42,478 nucleotides of DNA from Alphaproteobacteria bacterium (lineage in GTDB: Bacteria > Pseudomonadota > Alphaproteobacteria > UBA2966): NCBI GenBank assembly GCA_021296255.1, contig JAGWAU010000020.1:1-42478 (forward strand). Direction: 5' to 3'. The position numbers and the translations under genes are program-made. Below the pieces are notes generated by a model. It made no database searches and was not told where the DNA came from. It was given only the letters and a program-made list of their open reading frames with translations. This document shows positions 28,563 to 36,380 of this stretch, piece after piece. The stretch's first letter is position 1, and each line of letters opens with the position of its first letter.

Positions 28563-30736
28563 ATGAGTACCGCCGAGACCGTTTACGAGCCTGTGCGCCC
28601 TCGCCTCGACTACGAGAAGACCGAGGGCGGCATCGCGTACCAACTGGTTTCCGATTACACGCCGGCAGGCGACCAGCCTCAGGCGATCGAGGAGATCTCG
28701 GCGAGTGTCGACGGGGGGGAACGCAATCAGGTCCTGCTTGGCGTCACCGGGTCCGGCAAGACGTTCACCATGGCGAACGTCATCCGCAATACTGGCCGCC
28801 CGGCACTGGTCCTGGCGCCCAACAAGACGCTCGCGGCCCAGCTTTATGGCGAGATGAAGGAGTTCTTCCCCAATAACTCGGTGGAGTATTTCGTCTCCTA
28901 CTACGATTACTATCAGCCCGAGGCCTACGTCCCCAGATCGGACACCTACATCGAGAAAGATGCCTCGATCAACGAGCAGATCGACCGTATGCTATGGAGC
29001 GCGACGACGTCATCATCGTGGCCAGCGTCTCCTGCATTTACGGTATCGGCGACATCGAGACCTATCAGGAGATGACGGTCAACCTGAAGGCCGGAGACTC
29101 GATCGACCGCAACAAGCTGTTACGGCAGTTGGTCGAACTCCAATACCGTCGGAACGACACCAACTTCGTGCGCGGGACGTTCCGCGTTCGAGGCGACTCG
29201 ATCGAGATGTTCCCGGTCCATCTCGAGGACCGGGCGTGGCGGATTTCGCTGTTCGGCGATGAGGTCGAGAGCATCACGGAGTTCGACCCGCTCACGGGCG
29301 AGAGGACGGACACGCTCTCCCAGATCAAACTCTACGCAAATTCGCACTACGTGACGCCGAAGCCCACGCTCAAACAGGCGGTACAGGAGATTCGCAAGGA
29401 GCTGAAAATTCGCCTCGACGAGTTTCGATGCTCGGAAAAGCTGCTCGAAGCGGAACGTCTGGAACAGCGTACCGTGTTCGATCTCGAGATGATCGAGGCG
29501 ACGGGCTCCTGCGCCGGGATCGAGAACTACTCCCGCTACCTGACCGGCCGCCTGCCCGGCCAGCCCCCGCCGACTCTTTTCGAATACCTCCCCGACAACG
29601 CGTTGGTCGTCGTGGACGAGAGTCATGTCACGGTACCGCAACTCGGTGGGATGTTCCGTGGTGACTTCCGCCGCAAGTCGACGCTGGCGGAGTACGGGTT
29701 CCGCTTGCCGAGTTGCGTTGATAACCGTCCCCTCAAGTTCGAGGAGTGGGATGCCATGCGCCCCCAGACAATTTATGTCTCCGCGACACCGGGGTCCTGG
29801 GAACTGGAACAGACCGGCGGTGTCTTCGTCGAGCAGGTGATCCGGCCGACTGGCCTCATGGATCCGCGATGCCTCCTGCGTCCCGTCGACAGCCAAGTGG
29901 ACGACTTGATGGCCGAATGCCGCGATGCGGCCGCCAACGGCCAGCGCGTTCTGGTGACAACGTTGACCAAACGGATGGCCGAGGACCTCACCGAATACCT
30001 GCACGAAGCCGGCATTCGCGTCCGTTATCTGCATTCGGATATCGATACCATCGAGCGTATCGAGATCATCCGCGACCTGCGTCTCGGTGCCTTCGACGTC
30101 CTCGTCGGCATCAACCTGTTGCGCGAGGGTCTCGACATCCCCGAATGCGCCCTTGTCGCCATTCTTGATGCCGACAAGGAAGGGTTCTTGCGCTCACGGA
30201 CCTCCCTCATCCAGACCATTGGTCGGGCTGCGAGGAATGTGGACGGCCGCGTGATCCTCTACGCGGATGACATGACGGAGAGTCTGAAGGGGGCCATTGA
30301 CGAAACGGATCGCCGACGCGAGAAACAGAGACAGTTCAACGAGGCCAACGGCATCACCGCCGAGTCTGTCAAGAAAAACATCGGTGACATCCTCGAGGGC
30401 GTGTACGAGGGCGACTACGTCACCGTTTCCACCGGCGATGAGGAAACCCGGCATCTCATCGGCCACAATCTCGATGCCCATCTCGAGGACCTGGATAAGC
30501 GAATGCTGGAGGCGGCCGCGGAGCTGGAATTCGAGGAAGCCGCCCGCCTGCGCGACGAGATTCGCCGTCTTGAGGATGCCGATCTCGGGATTGGCGCACC
30601 GCGTCACCGTCGCGCCAAGGGCCGGCGCGAAGAAAAGAGCGACTCCCGATCCCACAGACAGGGACCGCGCTCGACCGCAGGCCAACCGGGAACCCGACAG
30701 TACCGGGGCAAAAGCAAACGCGCGATGAGGCTGTAG
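28563..30736 (+). pseudogene. uvrB: Excinuclease ABC subunit B (uvrB), interrupted by a frameshift
   Basis: UvrB verifies DNA damage and hands it to UvrC in nucleotide excision repair. The first 143 residues are intact: Walker A GVTGSGKT at 60-67 and the DNA-gripping hairpin [10 protein letters not shown] at 113-122. After EQIDRM the frame is lost, and the protein resumes one frame over with [19 protein letters not shown]. Compared with the family (EQIDRMRHSATRSLLERDD), eight codons are missing but two of their bases remain, so about 22 bases are absent at 28992/28993. The rest is well conserved: helicase motifs ([42 protein letters not shown]) and the C-terminal UVR motif [17 protein letters not shown]. 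The ATG at 28994 cannot rescue it because Walker A would be lost. A recent lesion or an assembly error are both possible. Confidence 0.9.
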
Positions 30737-30917
30737 CCGCCGTCTCCCTCCCTCGCTCGGCCGCGCCGGAGCGGGGGTGTGCCGGGTGGCGCATGTTTTG
30801 CCGTCCCAATACGGGAGCCCCGCCTCGGCAATAGCCTTGAAACCGATCTCCCATGGACAGCCCGCGCGACAGCTGTTCTATTCCCCGAATTACCGTCGAT
30901 CGAGCTCGCTCAACTCC

Positions 30918-31262
30918 ATGCCTCCGAAAGTCAATCCGCTTCGACTCAATAATCTGCAACGCAAGACTTTGGCGGTTTTGCAGGCGCTGGCGGCCGATCC
31001 CCGTGCCTCCACGACTCTCCCCGAGACCGGCGAGGTCCTGATCACCGGATTTCCGCCACCCCATGGCGACCATTTCCACGTCGGCGACACGGTGATCATG
31101 GCAAAGGACGCGACGGGGCTCAGGAACGAGGCGGTATGGCGGGCATTGGAACGGAAAGGCTTGGCGCGCAGCGAGTTTCCCATCGCCATTCACCTGACTG
31201 CTTCAGGTTTGTCGTACGACACGGGCCTGGAGGAGAGGATCCTGCACCGTCATTCCCACTAG
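30918..31262 (+). CDS. Small hypothetical protein (114 aa)
   Basis: No function is recognised. The protein begins MPPKVNPLRLNNLQRKTLAVLQALAADP, a basic helix, followed by TGEVLITGFPPPHGDHFHVGD and KDATGLRNEAVWRALERKGLARSEF, and ends IHLTASGLSYDTG. The middle resembles a small beta domain carrying several histidines (PPPHGDHFHVGD). The NEAVWRALERKGLARS part looks like a short helical or winged-helix unit. It lies 181 bases after uvrB on the same strand and 175 bases before the DUF1538 genes. Codon use matches its neighbours. The frame is open upstream, but the chosen ATG gives the sensible N-terminus. Confidence 0.7.
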   Translation: MPPKVNPLRLNNLQRKTLAVLQALAADPRASTTLPETGEVLITGFPPPHGDHFHVGDTVIMAKDATGLRNEAVWRALERKGLARSEFPIAIHLTASGLSYDTGLEERILHRHSH

Positions 31263-31281
31263 TCCTCCGGGCCCGACAAGG

Positions 31282-31295
31282 TGCACGCGCGTGCA
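31282..31295. promoter_or_regulatory. Perfect 14-base palindrome upstream of the DUF1538 operon
   Basis: TGCACGCGCGTGCA is self-complementary over its whole length, 20 bases after the small hypothetical gene and about 140 bases before the first DUF1538 gene. It has no T-run and so is not a terminator. It is placed where an operator of the downstream operon would lie. The binding protein is unknown. Confidence 0.35.
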
Positions 31296-31437
31296 ACACG
31301 CAGGTCACGAGGGGAATGAACGGCGGGCGTCCCGTGGATCGCAGGTCGAACCCCGGGGTGTCGTTGCGGCCGAATCCATCAACCGATAGAAGGGGAATGA
31401 CCGCGCCCCCAAGCCAGGATCGGGGCCAACGGACAAC

Positions 31438-32181
31438 ATGCTGCGAGCGCTCACGCACTTCCTGACCCTTGTCGGCGGATCATTCCGTGATCTTGCGCCG
31501 ATCATCGTGGTTGTCGCTTTCTTCCAAATCGTTGTCTTGCGCCAGCCGCCGCCTGACTTTGCAGGCATTGCCGTGGGCACGCTTTTCGTGCTCGTGGGTC
31601 TCACCCTGTTCATTCGCGGGCTCGATATGGCTCTCTTCCCTCTCGGCCATGGACTGGCGTTCGACTTCGCCCGGAAGGGAAGCCTGTTCTGGCTCCTGAC
31701 CTTCGCATTCGCCCTCGGATTTGGGACGACGGCGGCGGAACCGGCCCTGATCGCCGTTTCCGCGGAAGCAGCCGCCGCCGCGGCGGAAGCCGGTATCGTT
31801 GCACCCACCGAGAGCGCGCGAAAGGAATATGCCGCCTGGCTCAGAATAACCGTCGCGGTCTCGGTAGGACTTGCGCTGGTGATCGGTACCTTTCGAATCG
31901 TCAAAGGCTGGCCCGTCCACTACCTCATCATCGGGGGTTACATGCTCGTGCTGGTCATGACCGTGATCGCGCCGGAAAGCATCGTCGGAATCGCATACGA
32001 CGCGGGCGGCGTTACGACATCGACGATTACGGTCCCCCTGGTCACGGCGCTCGGAGTGGGTCTCGCCAGCACGATCCACGGCCGAAACCCGTTGACGGAC
32101 GGTTTCGGGCTCATCGCGTTCGCCAGCTTGGCGCCGATGATCTTCGTGATGGCATTCGGAATCGTTTGGAACCCGGGTTGA
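31438..32181 (+). CDS. DUF1538 membrane protein, UmpA-like
   Basis: This 247-residue inner-membrane protein of the DUF1538 family has about six or seven hydrophobic segments. Two conserved motifs inside the membrane are [10 protein letters not shown] (95-104) and [20 protein letters not shown] (186-205), the second with small and hydroxyl residues suited to a transport path. From memory, a DUF1538 pair called UmpAB in a halophilic Halomonas was reported to work as a two-component monovalent cation/proton antiporter. That role is the best guess here. The ribosome binding site is weak. The stop overlaps the start of the second DUF1538 gene (TTGA), so the two are translated together. Confidence 0.88.
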   Translation: MLRALTHFLTLVGGSFRDLAPIIVVVAFFQIVVLRQPPPDFAGIAVGTLFVLVGLTLFIRGLDMALFPLGHGLAFDFARKGSLFWLLTFAFALGFGTTAAEPALIAVSAEAAAAAAEAGIVAPTESARKEYAAWLRITVAVSVGLALVIGTFRIVKGWPVHYLIIGGYMLVLVMTVIAPESIVGIAYDAGGVTTSTITVPLVTALGVGLASTIHGRNPLTDGFGLIAFASLAPMIFVMAFGIVWNPG

Positions 32182-32972
32182 AACCCGTGACGGATCTGTT
32201 CTGGCGAGTCGTCCAAACGGGAGCGTCGACCGTGATCGACGTCATTCCGATCGCAGTCGTCGTTCTGGGATTTCAGTTTCTGGTCATCCGACGCAGGCCA
32301 TCGCATCCGAAAGCGATTGCCGTCGGATTCATCTACGTGGTTGTCGGGCTCACCCTGTTTTTGGTCGGGCTGGAGGAAGCCCTGTTTCCGCTTGGCGAAG
32401 CCATGGCCGCGCAACTCACGGCGCCCACGTTTCTCGGCGCAACGCCGGACCTCGACGCGATAGACTGGAGTGCCTACTTCTGGGTGTACGTTTTCGCCGC
32501 AGCCATCGGCTTCGCGACCACCATCGCCGAGCCGTCGCTCATCGCGGTCGCACTCAAAGCCAACGAGGTATCGGGCGGTACGATCGGCGTTTGGGGCCTG
32601 CGGACGGCCGTCGCCGTCGGTGTCGCGATTGGCGTGGGCCTGGGGACGTTTCGCATCGTGACGGGTATCCCTCTACCGTACTTCATCGTGGCGGGGTACA
32701 TCATCGTGGTTCTGCAGACAGTGTGGGCGGAGCGCGCCATCATTCCCTTGGCTTACGATACGGGTGGCGTCACCACGTCTACCGTGACCGTTCCCTTGGT
32801 GACGGCACTGGGCCTCGGGCTGGCGACGGGCATTCCGGGACGCAGCCCGCTGATCGACGGCTTCGGACTCATCGCGTTCGCGAGCCTGTTTCCCATGATT
32901 ACCGTCATGGGCTATGCCCAGGCAAGCGCCTGGCAACGGCGCCGCAGACGCGCACGGCGGAGGAGATCGTGA
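32178..32972 (+). CDS. DUF1538 membrane protein, UmpB-like
   Basis: This 264-residue membrane protein is the paralogue of the gene before it. It shares [10 protein letters not shown] (112-121) and [20 protein letters not shown] (192-211) with nearly identical spacing, so the pair arose by duplication and probably forms a heteromer. It has six or seven membrane segments and a strikingly basic C-terminal tail ([12 protein letters not shown]) that would face the cytoplasm. The TTG inside the TTGA overlap with the preceding stop is the likeliest start. Another TTG four codons upstream is possible. Its own stop overlaps the GTG of the PII-like gene (GTGA). Confidence 0.87.
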   Translation: MKPVTDLFWRVVQTGASTVIDVIPIAVVVLGFQFLVIRRRPSHPKAIAVGFIYVVVGLTLFLVGLEEALFPLGEAMAAQLTAPTFLGATPDLDAIDWSAYFWVYVFAAAIGFATTIAEPSLIAVALKANEVSGGTIGVWGLRTAVAVGVAIGVGLGTFRIVTGIPLPYFIVAGYIIVVLQTVWAERAIIPLAYDTGGVTTSTVTVPLVTALGLGLATGIPGRSPLIDGFGLIAFASLFPMITVMGYAQASAWQRRRRRARRRRS

Positions 32973-33319
32973 GATTCAAGCTGATCATGGCATTGGTTGA
33001 CGACCGCTATACCGAAGCTATTCTTCAGGCGGCGCGCTCGGCAGGAGCGACGGGCGCCACGGTTGTCACATCCGCCAGGGGCGAGGGTGTCGAACCCGAG
33101 AAATCGTTCCTGGGTCTCGACATTTCCGGACAACGGGATCTGCTGATGTTCCTGGTCGCCGAACAACTTGCCCGAGATATTCTCGAACACATCTCAAAGA
33201 CGGGACGATTCGAGGAACAACCCGGGGCCGGCATCGCCTTTCAACTCGCCATAGAAGATGCCGTGGGCCTGAGGTCCCAATTTCGAGTCATCTCGGAAGA
33301 GATTCAGGATCAGATATGA
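32969..33319 (+). CDS. PII-like small signalling protein
   Basis: This 116-residue protein has the size and pattern of a GlnB/PII trimer protein. It opens [29 protein letters not shown] like the first beta-alpha unit, continues GATVVTSARGEG into a T-loop region, and has ISKTGRF as the B-loop and IAFQLAIEDAVGL as the last strand. The usual T-loop tyrosine that is uridylylated is not present at its place (EKSFLGLDI), so it is not a standard nitrogen sensor. Such PII-like proteins bind nucleotides and tend to control a neighbouring transporter. GTG start with a GGAGGAGA site. The end overlaps the CBS gene by ATGA. Confidence 0.8.
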   Translation: MRFKLIMALVDDRYTEAILQAARSAGATGATVVTSARGEGVEPEKSFLGLDISGQRDLLMFLVAEQLARDILEHISKTGRFEEQPGAGIAFQLAIEDAVGLRSQFRVISEEIQDQI

Positions 33320-33738
33320 CCCAGCTGCCCTACATCAGGGTGGGCGACATCATGCGGAAGGACGTGCATACCGTTGATCCGCTGGCCTCGGTCCGCGATG
33401 CGCTGCACGAGATGCACAAGCACGGCGTCAGCTCTCTCGTCATTGAACGCCGGGACGAGCGCGACGAACTGGGTCTTATCGTAGTTTCGGATATCGCCCG
33501 GGACGTGATCGCCAGGAACCGTTCGCTCGACCGGGTCGACGTATACGAGGTCATGGCGAAACCTGTGGTTACGTTGGATGCCGACATGGACGTCAAATAT
33601 GCATCTCGCCTTCTCAGCGATCTGAGATTGAGCCGGGGCCTGGTCGTGGATCACGATCGCAATCTCGTAGGTATCGTGACCCTGCGTGATATGGTGTTGG
33701 CCTACACCGGCCCGGGCGGCGTTGAAGAGACGATATGA
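33316..33738 (+). CDS. Two-CBS-domain protein
   Basis: This 140-residue cytoplasmic protein is made of a tandem CBS (Bateman) pair: VGDIMRKDVHTVDPLASVRDA with VSSLVIERRDERDELGLIVVSDI, then VYEVMAKPVVTLDADMDV with SRGLVVDHDRNLVGIVTLRDM. Such pairs bind adenosine nucleotides or similar ligands and gate a partner enzyme or channel. It overlaps the PII-like gene by four bases (ATGA) and precedes a cation exchanger gene by 40 bases, which makes regulation of the transporters in this operon the natural reading, although this is inference. Confidence 0.92.
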   Translation: MTQLPYIRVGDIMRKDVHTVDPLASVRDALHEMHKHGVSSLVIERRDERDELGLIVVSDIARDVIARNRSLDRVDVYEVMAKPVVTLDADMDVKYASRLLSDLRLSRGLVVDHDRNLVGIVTLRDMVLAYTGPGGVEETI

Positions 33739-33778
33739 ATTCGACTGGGCGGTTCTGAGACCGGCCGCGGAGGCATCG

Positions 33779-34768
33779 TTGTTGATTTATCTCCAGTTGG
33801 TCGGCGGTCTCGTCATCCTGCTTCTGGGCGGGGACTTTCTTGTCCGCGGCGCCGTGGCGTTGGCGCGAAAGCTCGGTGTATCGCCGCTCGTCATCGGCTT
33901 GACGGTTGTCGCCTTCGGCACCTCGGCACCGGAGTTGATCGTCAGCGTCGAGGCCGCGTTGGATGGCGTACCCGGGCTCGCGATCGGCAACGTCGTCGGT
34001 AGCAACGTGGCCAACGTGTTTCTCGTCCTCGGAGCCCCTGCCGTCATGTTTCCCATCGTCTGTCAGGCACCATCCCTGAATCGCGACGTCATCGTGATGA
34101 TCGGCGCCAGCCTGCTCTTCGTCGCATTCTGCTGGGGCGGGGTCCTGGTGGCTTGGCAAGGCGCGATACTGGTGGTTCTTCTCCTCGCCTTCCTCATCAA
34201 TTCGTATGTATCGGAACGCCGTGACGGCCGCGGTCACGAGGAATACGGTGAAGAGTTCGACGGTATCGCCGCGTTTCCTCGGTCGGTGCTCGTGTTCCTG
34301 GGATTTATCGCGGTCGGATTGGTGGGACTGTTGTTCGGGTCCCACCTCCTGATCGATGGAGCGGTAGGTGTTGCACGGAAGTGGGATGTATCGGAAACGG
34401 TCATTGGCCTCACCCTCGTCGCGTTGGGGACGTCTCTGCCCGAACTCGCGACGACCATTGCTGCTGCCATTCGAAAACAAGGCGGAATTGCGGTCGGCAA
34501 CGTGGTCGGCAGCAATATGTTCAATATCCTGGGTGTCATGGGCGTCACGTCACTCATCATTCCGGTACCGGTCCCCGAACAGACGTTGCAATTCGATCTC
34601 TGGGTGATGCTCGGCGCGTCGGTCGTTCTGCTGCCGTTCGCGCTGCGCAATATACCGATCGGCCGCACCGCGGGCGTAGTGTTTTCCCTCGCCTATCTGG
34701 GATTCATCTTCATCCAATACTTCGGCGTGCCTGTCTTCCCACTCGAGACCGCCTACTTGAACCTATGA
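33779..34768 (+). CDS. CaCA family Na+(K+)/Ca2+ exchanger-like protein (YrbG-type)
   Basis: This membrane protein of about 329 residues belongs to the calcium/cation antiporter superfamily. Two inverted halves each carry the alpha repeat: FGTSAPELIVS with GNVVGSNVANVFLVLG, and LGTSLPELATT with GNVVGSNMFNILGVMG. Their acidic, serine and asparagine residues form the ion site. An acidic cytoplasmic loop (HEEYGEEFDG) divides the halves. The frame is open upstream, but a GGAGG at 33769-33773 and the first hydrophobic residues point to a TTG start at 33779 or 33782. The stop overlaps the SDR gene start by ATGA. Confidence 0.9.
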   Translation: MLIYLQLVGGLVILLLGGDFLVRGAVALARKLGVSPLVIGLTVVAFGTSAPELIVSVEAALDGVPGLAIGNVVGSNVANVFLVLGAPAVMFPIVCQAPSLNRDVIVMIGASLLFVAFCWGGVLVAWQGAILVVLLLAFLINSYVSERRDGRGHEEYGEEFDGIAAFPRSVLVFLGFIAVGLVGLLFGSHLLIDGAVGVARKWDVSETVIGLTLVALGTSLPELATTIAAAIRKQGGIAVGNVVGSNMFNILGVMGVTSLIIPVPVPEQTLQFDLWVMLGASVVLLPFALRNIPIGRTAGVVFSLAYLGFIFIQYFGVPVFPLETAYLNL

Positions 34769-35562
34769 GCGATGCAGTGTCTCCTTCGGCCGCACGGCCC
34801 ATCGAGGCGGGTGTCGCGCTCGTCACGGGCGGCGGGCAACGAATTGGACGGGCGATTTCTCAGGCGTTGGCGGAGGACGGATGGGCAGTCGCCGTTCATC
34901 ACCTGCGGTCGGCAAGCCAGTCCGAAGAAGTCGTGGCCGAGATCGCGAAGGGTGGCGGTCGTGCCATCGCGATCGCCGCCGATTTGACAGATGCAACCGC
35001 TGCCACGGACCTGATCCCGCGCGTCGCCGCGAAACTGGGGCCGGTGACCTGCCTCGTCAACAACGCGTCTGTGTTTGAGCCCGACGACGTCCTGTCGGCG
35101 ACTCAAGAGTCCTGGCGGCGGCACATCGATGTCAATTTGCGGGCGCCGTTCTTCTTGTCTCAATCCTTCGCCAAAGAGATGGTGGCAGGCGCGTTCGGCT
35201 GCATCATCAACATCATTGACGAACGTGTATGGAATCTGACACCCCATTTTGCATCTTACACGATGAGCAAGAGCGGTTTGTGGACGTTGACCCAAACGTG
35301 CGCGTTGGCGCTCGCACCTGGGATCAGGGTGAATGGCATTGGGCCGGGACCGACGCTCCCGAGCCCCCGGCAGAGTCGTGAGCACTTCGAAACACAGGCC
35401 GCCTTGACACCGCTTGGGCGTGGCACCACACCCGGGGAGATCGTGTCCGCAGTTCGATTCATCCTCTCGTCGCCCGCGATGACCGGACAAATGATTGCGC
35501 TGGACGGCGGCCGGCACCTCAAATGGCGCCGGCACCCGGATGACGCGGACCTCGAGGAATGA
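34765..35562 (+). CDS. Short-chain dehydrogenase, FolM/pteridine reductase-like
   Basis: This 265-residue NAD(P)H-dependent enzyme has the cofactor motif TGGGQRIG (21-28) and NNAS (99-102). The catalytic set is D152, Y165 and K169 (IIDER ... SYTMSK). The place of the usual SDR serine is taken by aspartate 13 residues before the tyrosine, which is the arrangement of PTR1 and FolM pteridine reductases. Together with the RIG in the cofactor motif and the folB gene that follows, this suggests a dihydromonapterin or dihydrofolate reductase activity. It begins inside the stop of the exchanger gene (ATGA). The specific substrate is inference. Confidence 0.85.
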   Translation: MSDAVSPSAARPIEAGVALVTGGGQRIGRAISQALAEDGWAVAVHHLRSASQSEEVVAEIAKGGGRAIAIAADLTDATAATDLIPRVAAKLGPVTCLVNNASVFEPDDVLSATQESWRRHIDVNLRAPFFLSQSFAKEMVAGAFGCIINIIDERVWNLTPHFASYTMSKSGLWTLTQTCALALAPGIRVNGIGPGPTLPSPRQSREHFETQAALTPLGRGTTPGEIVSAVRFILSSPAMTGQMIALDGGRHLKWRRHPDDADLEE

Positions 35563-35608
35563 CAATGTTGTGGCTGGTCGTGGCGCAAGGCGACGGGCGG
35601 GCGTGGAC

Positions 35609-36016
35609 ATGTCACCGGACGGGGAAAACTTGAGCCGAGAACGGGAACGGCGCGAAGCGCAGCGGATCATCATCCGCAATCTGATACTGCCTGCCCGTGT
35701 CGGCGTGTACCGTCATGAGAAATCCGGTCCGCAGCAGGTTCGCATCAATCTCGAACTGATCGTCGAGGATCCTCGTCAATCCCTGAATGACGAGATCGAT
35801 GACGTCGTCAGTTACGAGACGGTGATATTGAGCGTGAAGGAAGTATTGGCGGAAGGTCACACGAACTTGGTCGAGACATTAGCTGAAAAGATTGCGGAAA
35901 TATGTCTGTCTGATCTCCGCGTTGTGGGAGTTCGTGTGGGAATAGAAAAACTTCACGCCATCTCCGAAGCGGAAAGCGTTGGTGTTGAAATCGAGCGATT
36001 CCGATCTAACCATTGA
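35609..36016 (+). CDS. folB: Dihydroneopterin aldolase FolB
   Basis: This protein of about 135 residues has the tunnelling fold of FolB, which splits dihydroneopterin in folate synthesis. It shows IIIRNLILPARVGVYRHEK, QQVRINLELIV, VSYETVILSVKEVL, the ETLAEKIAEICL helix and VGIEKLHAISEAESVGVEIE with the catalytic lysine. The N-terminal 16 residues are extra and charged. The ATG at 35609 has no clear ribosome binding site, and a GTG two codons before it or a TTG seven codons after it are alternatives. It starts 46 bases after the SDR gene and is the last gene of that run. Confidence 0.9.
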   Translation: MSPDGENLSRERERREAQRIIIRNLILPARVGVYRHEKSGPQQVRINLELIVEDPRQSLNDEIDDVVSYETVILSVKEVLAEGHTNLVETLAEKIAEICLSDLRVVGVRVGIEKLHAISEAESVGVEIERFRSNH

Positions 36017-36380
36017 TAACTCGACAAATTCTTTGGGTCATGTATTGCCGTTTGTCGGAAAGTTGTGCACAGGCGAATATTTACTGAATGCTGACGGCCG
36101 CATATTGCATGAGGTTTCTGCTTCGGGATCTCAGAAAGACCTTGACTTTTGAATTCTCACTTAAAATCAATTAGTTATTATATATTGCCCAAAAAACAGG
36201 CAACTAGATGAACGCAAAGGATTGCCGCGCTTGTACCCCCTGACGACATCATTTCCCACAAACTTATCCACACGAATCGTGGATATTATGACATCCGTGT
36301 GAAGCTGCCGCCGTCGACCATTCACCCAAACTTTGGGAGTCGTGCGGCTTCGTCGATGATATGCTCGCCGGCAACAGATC
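36017..36380. promoter_or_regulatory. AT-rich intergenic segment with DnaA-box-like sites
   Basis: This 364-base gap between folB and uvrC is clearly richer in A and T than its surroundings, most of all around 36155-36200 (runs such as TTAGTTATTATATATT). It contains a perfect DnaA box TTATCCACA (36264-36272), which with GTGGATA forms an inverted pair TATCCAC-7-GTGGATA (36265-36285), plus near matches TTGTGCACA (36063-36071) and TTTCCCACA (36252-36260). It may be a DnaA-controlled promoter of uvrC or a replication-origin-like element. No gene is seen, and no clear sigma-70 promoter with normal spacing was found. Confidence 0.5.

Noticed and set aside
28985-29000. Programmed ribosomal frameshift in uvrB
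   Set aside because: No slippery heptamer is present, and about eight conserved codons are missing, which frameshifting cannot restore.
36142-36167. Promoter TTGACT ... TAAAAT upstream of uvrC
   Set aside because: Both boxes look good, but the spacer is only 14 bases, too short for a sigma-70 promoter.
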